Under the pieces are notes generated by a model that worked only from the letters and a program-made list of their open reading frames with translations, had not been told where the DNA came from and did no database searches. Below are positions 12,271 to 24,600 of a stretch of DNA of 64,000 nt, in pieces (position 1 is the first letter of the stretch; each line of letters starts with the position of its first letter). Origin of the DNA: Apoda limacodes (taxonomy: Eukaryota; Arthropoda; Insecta; Lepidoptera; Limacodidae); contig OX291546.1 of NCBI GenBank assembly GCA_946406115.1, forward strand, positions 17,477,019 through 17,541,018, in the 5' to 3' direction. The position numbers and the translations under genes are program-made.

Positions 12271-12681
12271 TTTCTTAGTTTTTTATGAATTAAAAGCTTC
12301 TTTATGAATGTTATAAAATGTCACATCCTGAAATCTGAAATTGAAACAAAAAAATATTTCCTTTAAGATGATTTATCACAGTGAAAACGAAAAAAAAATT
12401 GTCTTATATGACCTTAAAAATACCACAGTTCATAGCAAACTTTGAATAGATGATGTTAATTTCTGGGGAACACTTGGACGAGAGAGCCGATTAAGAAATA
12501 AAGACTACTTAATACAAACTAATAAAAAATATTGTAATGATATGCTGAGACTATAACATTAAAAAAAATTTTTTTGAAACTTAAAACGCGTTTTCTCGAA
12601 ACAGTGTTTTCAAAGTCGGTGAGCAAGATTTCTCCGATACGGCTCGACGATTGGTTTCGAATTTTTACACAATTTTCTTAG

Positions 12682-13208
12682 ATGCACACCTTTATGAGCA
12701 GTCAAAAATTGTCGGAAAAGGCACGTTTGGCTGTACATGAGGGTGTTTTGGATCTAACACTGATGTACGGAAGTGAATGTTGGGTATGGCAAAAGAAGCA
12801 CGAAAGTAGAATTAATCCCTTTGAGATGAGAGCATTGAGAAGTATATGTGGTTTGACTCTAAATGACGGGATAAAAAATAGTGTGATACGAGAGTGTTGC
12901 GGTGTGAAAGAAAGTGTGGTGACAAAGATTGAGAAAGGTATGTTAAGGTGGTTTGGACATGTTGAAAGAATGAACGAAAATAGATGCACGAAACAGATTT
13001 ATGAATCTGAAGCAATTGGTAGGGTCGGTAGAGGTCTACCCTTGGCAAACATATGTAGATCAAATTGAGTACGTTCTCAGAAAAGGCCAGGTCAGGAGTA
13101 CTCGGAACCGTAGGAAATGTATGAAAGCATTGATGCATATAGATGAGGCAAGAGAGGTATGCCAGGATCGTAGCAAGTGGCAGGCGTGATGTTATGTATG
13201 TATGTATG
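12682..13208 (+). mobile_element. LINE 3' fragment (RT C-terminal region) with (tatg)n tail
   Basis: The frame at 12682-13068 gives KARLAVHEGVLDLTLMYGSE, then ECWVWQKKHESRINPFEMRAL, CGVKESVVTKIEKGMLRWFGHVERM and TKQIY. A frameshift follows, and 13001-13189 continues with KGQVRSTRNRRKC and DEAREVCQDRSKW. This is the C-terminal part of a common insect non-LTR retrotransposon. A (tatg)n run follows immediately at 13193-13208. The copy is 5'-truncated and sits about 410 bp upstream of the COMMD2 start codon, in opposite orientation. Confidence 0.85.
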
Positions 13209-14219
13209 TTTCTTAGATATTATATTCCCCCGGTGTTAATCAAAGGAATAAGATTTCTGAAAATTATCACCACACTAACAATAGCCACACTAACATCTAG
13301 GCGTTATTGTGCATTTCGCTGTTGAAAATTTTGACAGTCCGAAGCAATTCAAAAACTTATTTTGACGTCCTAATTTTTAGAGTTCCGTAGTCAATACCAA
13401 TATGTAATTTATCTATAACATTATTATATCTGTGCATTCATCTATTGTTCCATAGTCAAAGGGCAAAAACATTCAAGTCGAATGGGAATTGAAATTTATT
13501 TGACTCAACACAGAGATGAGATAAAATATCATTGGCATTGGCTTGTCAGTTACATATTCGATTATTGTGGGGCCACACAAAGCCTCAAACACAGGAGAAG
13601 AAAACGCAGGTTTTGAGGTACAACGTAGAACTGTGGGAAAGTTCAAGCAAGTCCAATACAGCAATACTGAAATATATCAACAACTGCTGATTAACACAGT
13701 CCAGCTAGGAAGAAATCCATAATGAATCTGGAAAATATAAAGAGTGACAAGCTAACTACCCAATACTCACTAGCACGCACTATGTCTAGCTTATGCCCGT
13801 GGCTCTCCCTGTAGTAAATTCAGTTACTCCTCAGAGTAAGCTATAGCTGTAGTTCCTCCACATGCATGCATACAACTCGGCGAGAAATCTACTAAATTGG
13901 TACTCTTGATCGTTGTTGTAGCGCTCAATCGAGAACGGAATTTGGTGGCGAATTTCGGAACTAAAATCCTATACAAATATTAAGTATCAGTACTCTTTGA
14001 GCCATCGGATTGAGAGTGAAATTAGGTACAATGATCTGTGAAAAGAAATGTCAAAATTCTAAATCAACAAAACAAAACTATCGCTATGAAGATTTAACTT
14101 TCACTTTAATTTTTATTAGTTTCAGTATTATTTTATATTTTGTGATTCCGAAATGTGTGCAATCCCAATTTCAATCTAATCGTAATTTGGTTAAGGAGTA
14201 CCAATAGAGATCGAGTTTA

Positions 14220-15060
14220 AGCTTGCCACGAAATTGGATTAAAACTGGATTTAGATTGAAACTGATAGGCCTCCAGGAGTTTGTTTCTTTTTGTCAGAGC
14301 TTTTAAATTTTCAAGGTTAAACAGTAGCTCACTGTAATGATTTCTTTACCAAAGATCAGCTCAATTGGTTGCTTCATTACCACACTAAGCAACAATCTTT
14401 CACAACTATATTAGTTTGAATAACCGCCTACCCTAAAATTGGGTATTGGCGTGGTATTCTTATAGCAACTCCTTGATCATACTAAAGAAGTTTGCTATAG
14501 CTGTAGCTATGGTTCTTTTGTAGAATTTGGTTATAGTTATTACCACGGGAACTTTTGAATTTTCAAGGATAAATAGTAGCAGATGTCCCTGTTCAAAATT
14601 GCAGGTCAATTGGATGCTTTGTTTGGCAGGATTGAGTAACAAACGTTATAGTTATTCCCAAAGGAACTTTTGGATTCCCAATATGAAAAATAGCCTATGT
14701 CCTTCCCCGGGACTCAAACTATCTCAATACCAATTTTCATCTAAATCGGTTCAGCAGTTCCCAATCTAGCTAGTGGGTGAAGCATGACTAAGTAACAAAC
14801 ATCCAGCAATTATAATATTAATGGGACAGCTGGTATTTAATGAATTTTGCAGCGGCTCCTCCAGCCCTAAATTTGGTTATCAGTGTGGAACTTCTTATTT
14901 ATTCTAATGAAGTTTGCTATAGCAGCTTTAGTTAATTTAAACTTAGTTATGGTTATTCCTGCAGGAGCGTTTGAATTTTTCTGGATTAAAACTATACTAT
15001 GTTCTGCCACTGGACTCAAAATAAGTTTGGATGTTTTTTACCAAAATCTCCATACTAACT
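14220..15060. repeat. Cluster of degraded retroposon copies
   Basis: At least three overlapping copies of the same sequence family follow one another. Each contains variants of 'tttgaattttcaagg', 'agtagc/atagcctatgtcc', 'caattttcatctaaatcgg', 'gagtaacaaacatcc' and 'ctcctccagccctaaat'. This family is common in lepidopteran genomes. The short frames at 14460-15107 are by-products of the repeat. Confidence 0.6.
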
Positions 15061-15819
15061 TAGAACTAGCCAACATATTTTCAGCCAATTCAGTCGACTT
15101 ATTTTAAAATCGACTAGATATGTGATTTAAAGGTCTTACTAAAGTGACATATTAAGTGAGCATTATTGTTTTGAAAATCTAGGACATTTCCATCACTTGG
15201 GATAAACACACCAGCAACTCAGGTCAGAGTAACTAAAAGCTGTTGAATTGATCTGGTAACACTATATTAGGACTGTAATGCACTTTTGCTTGACTTAACC
15301 TTAAAAATATAATTAGCGAGAGTTCGACAGCCCTCTTCACAGGAGATGTTCCCCTACTCCTCCCTTGCGCCCCCTTTTAGCTATTCTGACCCTAAATTTA
15401 CTACATATAGCAATATTGCGAAAATGACCAAAAGTTGGTCTAAGACTGTTAGAACTTACTTGGGGTAACAATCTCACATGGTAAACAATAAATTGCGGTA
15501 ATATTTAGTTCAGTAATCCACAAATCAAGAAATAAAAACTTTTTTTTTTTTTGGTTCCATTTTTTCCATTACTTCTAAAATGGAAAAGGCAAAAACACAT
15601 TGCGCCATACAGCCAAGACTGAGGTTATTTTCTTGTTAAAATAGTTCTTCTTTAAATGGGTGATATTAGTTACTTTCTTATTTACTTAAATATCTTCTAC
15701 TGTGTTTCTTATAAAATTGTATAAAATCATGTAACATTGGGGATTTTTCAGGAGTTCTCATAAACTGCGCGGGATGTTCTGCGATGATTTATAAACTTGC
15801 AAAAGGTTACTGGTTAAAA

Positions 15820-17720
15820 TTAGTAATTATAAAATTTACTATTATATGCACCATCATAACAGGGTAACTTAGAACTACTAAATATATTATTGTCAACTTT
15901 TAATTTTAAAATTTCATTCAAGCCAATTAATAAGTAAGAGGGCATCGTATTAGGTAACATTAACTTTTTTGAAAGCATATTATTATTTACAGCTACAAGT
16001 TTTAATACAAATTTTGATCGAAGAAATACAAAACGAATTGACAGTGGTGGTAAATTGCTTTCTATTTGCATAGAGCTTATTGGTGATGTGTTCATAGTTC
16101 CTAATATAATACGCAAATTCCTATTTTGTACTTTTTCAAGCTTTTCTATAATCTTTTATGTGATGCGTAACAAAAGAAAGCATACTCAAAGTTACTTCTA
16201 ACTAAAGCTTTATACAATATTAACAAAATTTAAGGGTCAGCTCCCCACTGGGTTCCAGTAAGGGATTTCAGGACATTTCTTGCTCTGATTGCTCGTTCAA
16301 TTATACAATCGACATATTATTTCCATTTAAAATTTCTTTGAAAAATAACACCTAAAAATTTTGCTGATGGTTCTAATGGTAGTTTTTGATTTTTGTAGAA
16401 TAATGAAAACTTAGACAAATCAATATTTCTTTTCTTAAAAATAACAACCTTGCTTTTACTAACATTTACATTTAAAGTCAGATGGTCAAAATAATCACTC
16501 AATTTAGAAATAATCAGGTTTAGTTTCGTTTCAAGTTCAGTGAGATTGGTTCCTTTTGAGTAAATTACTAAATCGTCTGCAAATTGAAGATTACAAATGG
16601 ATGAGTCATATATTTCGTTTAATCTATGAATATACAATATATACAGCATGGGACTTAGTATTCCACCTTGGCATACTCCTTTAAAAGATAAACGAGGTCC
16701 ATGTAATTTATTGTATTTTTACATAAACCTGACGACCACTGAGAAAATTATACACCCAATCTGCGATTTTTGGAGGAATACCTATTGATAATATTTTTTT
16801 ACTAAAATAAAAATATCTACATTGTTAAAAGCTCCAAGATATCAAATAATATGCAAACAAGACTATTATTTTCATTTAAAGATTTTTGTATGTCTATAAG
16901 AAGACATCCAAGACTTTCGCGAGCTGAACGTCCACGTCTGAATCCGAACTGGTTGTTAGGAAATAGATGATTACTTTCTACATAAAATTCTAATCGTTGT
17001 TTTAGGAGTTGTTCATATACTTTACCTTTACAAGATGTTAATGCTATTGGACGATGTGAGTCAGAGTCGTCTTTATCTTTATTGGGTTTTAATGTTGGAA
17101 CTAAGCAATCTACTTTCCAATCTTCTGGAATCGTGTTATTAGCCCATAGCCGATTTAAAATAATTAGCAGTTTATTTAAATTTTGCATGTTTAGTTTTTT
17201 AAGCATTTTGTACGATATATTATCTAATCTACATGCAGTGTCTTTTTTAGATTTTATTGCTGACTCTAATTCTGATAAGCTGAATGGAGTGGTTAAGTAA
17301 GAGTTATTACTATTACAATTAGTATGAAAATTAGATTGAGAAGCCAAGGGTCTAGATTCAACGTGATCTGGAGTATATTTTCTTAAGAAATTGTTTACCC
17401 AAGGTTAAAAAGGCATCATTCGATTGATTTTGAGGAACAAATGTCTTGTTAAACTTACGCATTGTATTCCAAATTTTAGACTTAGAATAATTTCTATTTA
17501 ATTCAGAACAAAAGTCTTTCCAGTTTTCATGCCTTTCCTTTTTTATAGTAAGTTTTTTAAAATTAATGTAATTTTCAGTAGAGGGATTATTTTTAAAAGC
17601 AACATATGCATCTTTACAATTTTGTACAACTGTAAAACATTTTTCGTTCCACCATGGCACTGAGCATAGATATAGAATGTACAAGATCAACCATGCCAAA
17701 TGAAAAACGAAACAGAAAAA
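15820..17720 (-). mobile_element. Jockey-like LINE remnant
   Basis: Minus-strand fragments run in order. At 17680-17358 the end of the endonuclease linker is VPWWNEKCF. At 17347-16817 the RT begins with a typical DWKVDCLVPTLKPNKDKDDS, then HRPIALTSCKGKVYEQLL and NQFGFRRGRSARESL. At 16649-16317 there is FADDLVIYSKGTNLTELETK, the RT active-site box with DD retained, followed by AKFLGVIFQRNFKWK. At 16116-15820 comes a post-RT stretch (LGTMNTSPISSMQIESNLPP). Frameshifts separate the blocks. A full ORF1 or 5' end is not visible. Confidence 0.85.
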
Positions 17721-19859
17721 AAAATTGCAAATGTGTGAGTTGAATAGTGTCGTCAAACAACGCTATCGATAATTTTACCTGCACAAAATTATTGCAAACT
17801 AGCGCGCTGGTGAAATTAAATAATACCTATGTCGCGTTTACACTCGCGCCACGGAACCTTGGAACGCGTTGTCGGACAAAGCAAACTGTTTACACGCTTG
17901 TGCTTGTACATGTGCCCAATAACATAGCGTTGAATGCAAGAGTGTAAACATACCATTAGAACCTAAAATATTAGCCTAAACTATATAATCACGTCTTATA
18001 GGAAATTTAAAAATCTAATCACTTTTTTCTTAAAGAACCCCATATCGTAGTCCCTCGAGAAAACCTCAGCAGGGAGCTTATTCCACAACTTAAGCGTTTG
18101 CGGGAGTAAGTTCCTCTCAAACCGCACTGTTTGTAACCATTTAGGTTACGATGAGTAAGATGAATTCACTGTCGATGGCGAGCGGAGCGATGGTAGAAAG
18201 TAGCTGTGGAAATTATTTCAAACAATTCCTCAAAACACAGAACATATTATACAAGCGGTACAACACACACAGGGAGGCAAAATCTCTTAAAATTAATTTA
18301 AATTTTGCCGCCGCACAATCCAAAGTTTCCTGCCTTTTTTTTTCTTAGTATTTTTTTTTTGGCTTCCTTCCTTCCTTCCTTCTTCGATGTGGAGATCAGA
18401 TTTCGTATTATAGCATATCGTTTCTTAATAGTCATGTGTAAATATAGTCAAGTGCCTATTTAAGTTTTATCTTAAAGGGCGGGAGATTTGGTGTGCATCC
18501 TTCAGAATTTGCGAGTCATGTCCTGCTTATTTCTTCATAATTCGCTATGCATGCGCCTTCGCTGCACAATTCTTAACACGTTACTCCGATATAATTTAGG
18601 CAGTAGACTCAAATATTTGCCAATGACAGTTTAAACGAAAAGAAATAGAAGATGCTGCGGGTCGATTTCGTAAAAAGATTGCTAACCTTTTTGAAAGAAA
18701 TAATTCGCAACAATCGATAAATTTCATACGTAACTTCAAATACGCAATGTACATCTTATTTCTATGGATTTTAAACGAGAATTGTTAGCAGTCATTTTAC
18801 GGAATCGAGCCACTGGTATACAGCGGGCCACAGAGGGGTGTGTTATATATATGTCAAGCGAAAATTTTTCCAAAAATTTGTATTCAGGGGGGGGATGAAC
18901 AGTGCCAGCTTGAGGCTAGTTGCCAAATAGAATAGACACGTTTTAAATTGCGGTAAAATGGGTAGCGTTGCGACATTTCACGTCTCATACTAGGACACCG
19001 GGCTTTAACATGAACGCGAGCGCAGCGAGCGCGAAATTCTCTGATTCTGATAGGTATAGGTCAATCAATTAATGCTGAAGTGTGTGCCCAATAATTCTTA
19101 CTTACTTAATACGAATTTCCTACTCGTTTTGGACATTTACTGATCAAATACTGTCAAATTTTGTAGGCATGATCATAAGCCGAATATCTATTTTTGTGGT
19201 TTTCCAAAATCCTAAAAAAGTTTTTATAAACTTTTAATCTTATTTGAGATCATTTGTATGTAAAACTAGAAGCCTGTATAGCTTTTAAACTTTATAATTT
19301 AATAGAAAACTAGCACACTGCAGACCTAGATATTTAATCCTAGAACACGTTTTCAAAATTCCATAGTATTGTATTGGACGTCTCAAAAAGAAGGGGGAAA
19401 TTCGTTTGTATGCAGTACGCTGCGAGGCGCCGCTAATCGTATTCTCTTAAGGAACACAATGTTGAACCAATGCGCAAGCAAGTATCACCGCGAATCGTAT
19501 CCTCTTAAATAACCAAATAAATGACTGACTCGCTCGCCCGAAAACCAGGGTTGCCAGGTATTCGATATCGCACTCCAAGCTAGTTCGGTATGACAAAAAT
19601 ACCGAAATAGTAGTGGTTCTGTATTTTTTACTTATTTGTCAAGTTAAGATTGATTTTTACAATCTTATTTAATTCTTGCTAAGTAAAAAACTAACAGTTC
19701 CTTGAGGTTAAGGTATCATTAATGTTTTGATTCTAAGGTTAAAATAATGGCGTAAAAATAATACAAATAAGTATTATTGTCTAAACCTAGTATTTTGATT
19801 CAGTGTTGTTGAGAATCCGTTAAGTATATGTAGGTACTTACACCGTAGAAAAATAGTTT

Positions 19860-20150
19860 TTTCCCTTGTTTCGTATTAAGTTCATCTGGCAACCTTGCCG
19901 ACAACGCGACGCTTGCGTGCGGCACTTGTAGGTATCGGACGGAATCGTTCGGCGATATGAGCCGATCGCGACACCCGCCGAAGTAAGCCAAAAGGGGCCG
20001 ACCGACCCTACGCGTGTTTCGGCATAAACAAAGTAGTAGTTTAATGCACAGATCCTGTCCTGTCCGGGGCAAGGTTGTTTTTTTGTAGTGAAAACTTCTT
20101 TAGCGGCGCTGTGCACTTTTTTTGTGATGGGTAAAAACTGTTAAACTCGC
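19860..20150. repeat. CpG-rich lepidopteran interspersed repeat
   Basis: The block 'aagttcatctggcaacc…gacaacgcgacgcttgcgtg…' stands out from AT-rich surroundings. Read on the minus strand it gives frames such as ASRCRQGC and HASVALSARLPDELNT, which I recall as repeat-derived hypothetical proteins in Lepidoptera. Two long overlapping frames occur (20116-19838, 20072-19800) but neither has a domain. I call it a repeat rather than a gene. Confidence 0.45.
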
Positions 20151-20459
20151 GTCAGGTCACGTGTCCTGATCGAAAATTCGTAAGATGTCACTCGCGTTAG
20201 GACACGTCACCTTTATTTACATTAGGTTAGTTTTTATTTTTAGTATATGGCGATTATGAGTAGTACAGGGAAGTTGGATATGGGATTTTAATTCTATGAC
20301 AGATTGAGCTGTCAAATATACAACGTCAAAAAAGTAAATAAACAAAAGTTATTATTTTTAATAAATAAATATGGATAAGAAGTGATGGGAAGTAAATAGC
20401 GAGTATGTTTTCACTTCTGCCTGAACTCCCGGAGTGCAACCCGTTTTTTTTATACCACT

Positions 20460-20565
20460 AAGGTGGCGAACAAGCTTACGGTTCGCCTGATGGTAAGCGT
20501 TCACCGCAGCCTATGGACGCTTGCAACACCAGAGGTATCACTTGCGCGTTGCCGACCCTATGTTC
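20460..20565 (+). repeat. Short interspersed repeat ('cgcctgatggtaagc' family)
   Basis: The sequence runs 'ggtggcgaacaagcttacgg', 'cgcctgatggtaagc', 'tatggacgc' and 'acaccagaggtatcac' to 'gcgcgttgccgacccta'. The same family starts again at 52155, cut short after about 60 bp. This repeat is widespread in Lepidoptera. The 92-aa frame across it is not a gene. Confidence 0.65.
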
Positions 20566-20934
20566 AAATGCGCCGAAAAAGAACATCTGAATATTCGAAA
20601 TTTCAAAGATTTCAAAGATACGACACCCAAATCCCCCCTCCCCCCCTCCCCCTGTATACGCGCATGGTATGTATGCATCAACTCTGTGATAGTTTTTTAA
20701 CATATATTATATTTCAAATTTATTTTTACTTATATTTCTGACATTTGGCATCATAAATTTTACACACTTAGTCTTTTTCGCACTAAGAAGTAAGTTGTTT
20801 GTCTTACGCTACTACTTACGTCGTCAAAATTAGTTTTATTTCTTTAACCTTCAAATAAAAGAGAAGAGTTATCTGCAAATATTACAATCTTGCACAGCCT
20901 TAGAGTATACTTATGTATACTTATGTATACTCTA

Positions 20935-21260
20935 AGTGCACAGCTTCTCCACAAAGAAAGGCAAGTCATTTATATTAATTAAAAATAGAAAAGGACCCAA
21001 AATAGAACCTTGAGGAAATCCTAATTTTATTTTTGAGTCATTGGATTTTAGTTATATTTAACAGCAATATAATTTAGATGAGGAATACCAGTCATTCTGC
21101 GGTCCAGAAAAATTCCTAGGAATTTTACTGTTTCTATTAATGAGATAACCTGATTTTTATAAAGAATTTCAATGTCTGGAAAGGATCTGCGTCTAGAGAA
21201 CACTATCACTGAGCTTTTAAGGAAAGACAACTCTAGTGTATGATTGGAAAGCCAATCTTA
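20935..21260 (-). mobile_element. LINE reverse transcriptase fragment
   Basis: Minus-strand frame 21230-21048 contains SSVIVFSRRRSFPDIEILYKN followed by ETVKFLGIFLDRRM, the thumb-side region of a Jockey-like RT (compare 'AKFLGVIF' in the element at 15820-17720). It lies 340 bp upstream of the AP3D1 start codon. A short palindromic stretch, gagtatac…gtatactc, adjoins it at 20903-20933. Confidence 0.65.
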
Positions 21261-21601
21261 ATGTGTGTAAATCGTAATGTCTAATGTGTTCAAGCTGAAG
21301 AAATGTGTTTAATGGTTGACATTATTTACAATGAGATAAGCATATTATTAGGGACCAGTGTCCAACCTTTCTTTTTTTAGAGAGAATTTTGTAGGATGCC
21401 TGGCAACACCAATTTTACGCCACATCGCAATGTTGATTGGTGGCGGAGTAGAAAAAAAAGAATTTTGTTTTTCCAATATCATTTGTGATGTGATGAAATG
21501 TAATAATTTCTTTTTTCGACGTTAAACTTTTAGATTGCCGTTATGTGTCTATAAGTAAAACTGATTTGCTCACAAGACTTGGCTCCAGCGATATTAGTAC
21601 C

Positions 21602-24600
21602 ATGGCCCTAAAAAAAGTTAAAGGAAACTTCGAAAGAATGTTTGATAAAAATCTGACCGATTTAGTCAGAGGAATCAGAAACAATAAAGACAATGAGGTA
21701 TTTATACAACTATAACTAGGCAGTTAATTGTAATTCGATGACACTAAACTATATTTATAATCGATCGAAAGTGGGCACTTTAGCTAACCTGTCTTGTCTA
21801 CATTGTAAATCTTCTAGTCTTGAATGAGATTTATTTGATGTATGAATTGTTAACATGAAGTTTTATGATAAGTGGTCCGTTCTTGGAATGGCCTAGATGG
21901 TCTGGCCTTTTTGGTCCAGTCATGACATGGCCTTTTGATTTTAAAAAACGTGAATGTTAGAGTTTGTAAACTAATTCTTCAAATGTAAAATCTCTCTCTA
22001 GTCTCTAGTGTCATGACAATGATACTAACATCAATGAAACCAACTTTTTAGGTTCATACTGTTTGACATCACAAATGTCAAATCAATTTCTGGGTCAGAG
22101 TATCAATGAGGGTGGGTGGTCCAGGGTAAATAAGATATGTTTCCTGAGTTGCATAAAATTACACACACTGTGGTTATTGATTGGACATACTAGGGTTGTT
22201 GTAGCTACACCTAGGTGTTAGGAAACAAAGTTATCAGACACTTCAAAGTCTTATCAGTGTCATGTTGAATTGACATATACTAATCACATTTGTATATATC
22301 ATCTGGTTAGTTTTTTTCTTTGTATCATATTATTTGTTGCAAACGGTGCTTGTAAATATTGAAAGTAAACATAGTAAATATTGTTTTTGAACCATTGAGG
22401 GGTATTTTGAAGCAAAAAACTGAGTTGAAAGTTTTTGGCGCAATAAACAATTTTATAGGTCAATATGCTTGTAAATAGCTAGCTTTATTGCAACACATAT
22501 GCAAGTTTGGCATACATTTATTTAATATTAATAATCTTATTAGTGCACTTTGCAAACATGCATGCATACATTGCAACTTACAGAAAGGGCTCTCTCTTTC
22601 TAAGTCACAATTTTAAGAAAGGCTCAGGTTTTAATTCAGAGGGTCGAGTTACTTTACCACTACTGAAAAAAACTGGAGGGACTGTCCGTGTAGCTTCTCA
22701 TAGAGGCAAGGAGTTCTCTCTTCTTGACATTATACCTTATGCCGGCGCATAGGACTTAGAAATAGAGAGCAGTTGGTTGAGTGCACCAATTGAGGAACAC
22801 AGCAGTAGCATGTCATCTGCATAGCTGATATTATTGAAGAATGTGCCATCAAGCAAGTACCTGACTTTGGCATTGCTAAATTCCTTAATCAGCCCATTAA
22901 AATAGAGATTAATGATCTTGGCTGACACTAAGCCCCCCTGCCGAAATCCACTCCTCAACCTGTATTTTTTAGATAAAGCCCCTGCCCACTATTTGTCTGA
23001 TTCTCATACCGGTGTTGCAATAATCTAATGACTACTAATTGACTGGAAGATCCATTTAGAGGTTATACAATTTCACTAAAGAATATCATATGTGAATAAT
23101 CATAATACATATTAAATACATCATATCATAAGAAGATCAAAAGCCTTAGGGAGAGCCAAAAAGCATGCATACACTAGAGCCTAATTGTAGGGTTATAATT
23201 GTTCACCTATTGTATTTATCATACTGATGTTGCAATAATCTAATGACTACCAATTGACTTGGGAGGATCCATTTAGTGGTTATAAACTTTTGCCAAAGAA
23301 CATCATACGATAATAATCATAATACATAGTGAATACATCATATCATAAGATGATCAAACACCTTAGAAAGATCAAAAAAGCATGCATACACTAGAGCCTA
23401 ATTGGAGGGCGATAATTGTTCACCTATTGTAAGCTTGTTGAATATGTATTAAAGCAAAGTGCTGTACAGGGCCAATCCAAGTTTGGTCACACCTAACATT
23501 ATTTTTAGCCTGTCCCATGTATAAAACACATTTCTTTTTATCTATTGAATAATTAATTATATTTAGGCTTACTCTGAATTCATTGAGTAGGTATATTATG
23601 ACTTAACTGCAATGAGCATCAATATTTTAAAACCATAACCTAATATCTAATACTTTAAACAAGCAATTCTTGTATATATATATATGATTTGAATATTGGA
23701 GACGGCTCCAACGGATGGATTTTCATGAAATTTAGTATGCAGGGTGTTTCGGGGGCGATATATCGATCTAGCTTTATAGATCTCTATAGATTGGTAAATT
23801 TCTAGAAACATTGTTTTATCTGTGTTTTAAGGCTGAAAAATATGACTCTTCCTGACATCTTTTGGCAAGTAGTAGTACTATTATTTTTGCCGACACAGCA
23901 ACACTAAAGCTACATGACAATAAATGATGTTAAAATAAACGAGCAAAGCTTGGTCTTTCAGGTACTTATATTAATTCAATGATAATATTTTTACAGGCCA
24001 AATACATAGCACAATGCATGGAAGAAATAAAAGTAGAGTTACGGCAAGACAATATAGCAGTTAAAGCTAATGCTGTTGCAAAACTTACATATGTAAGTAT
24101 CAAACTATATTATTTTTTTAGTCAATCTAGTCAAAGTTGGATTCCATATGTCTAAATTGCACTAAAAGCACTGAGTTGTAAGTTATTTTATAAGTAAGTT
24201 AGTTAATAGTTTATTGTCTATAACTCAGTTATGTGGTTTGATTTGGTTACTCAAGTACAGATACACCACTTATCAAGCTATTTTTGAGTTTCATGTAGCT
24301 GATATTGGAGCTTAAATCTGGCAATTTTGGGGCTATCCACAGATAGAAGCGATGTCATTAGCATATGTTGCTGTCGTATATAGGCAATTCAGATGTAAAG
24401 ATATTATAGAGAATCGGTCCAAGAACTAAAACTTGTGGCACTCCAGCCTCAATGTCTCTTACTTTGTTGCTTCTTTTTTGATATTTCCTCGATGATTTTG
24501 TCATGTTGAGTGGTGTGGTGGATGCCCCTGATAACAATTCTATAGGGTTTAGTATTTTTTTGTCTGAATGTGTATCCAATCAGCCCTTTTTGTCATACTA

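Larger units (their letters stand above)
12271..21601. other. Divergent intergenic region between COMMD2 and AP3D1
   Basis: The 9.3 kb between the two start codons must contain both promoters but no motif I can assign. It holds LINE remnants (12682-13192, 15820-17720, 20935-21260), retroposon copies (14220-15060) and other repeats. At 17757-17960 lies a GC-richer stretch with 'tgtttacactc'-like ends in inverted orientation, possibly another MITE. At 13320-13990 and 18350-19800 I see nothing beyond short simple repeats such as (cctt)n near 18366. No conserved coding exon was found. Confidence 0.55.

Noticed and set aside
19800..20116. Two overlapping 90-residue minus-strand frames as a gene
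   Set aside because: No domain and no splice partner, and the sequence matches what I recall as a dispersed CpG-rich lepidopteran repeat.
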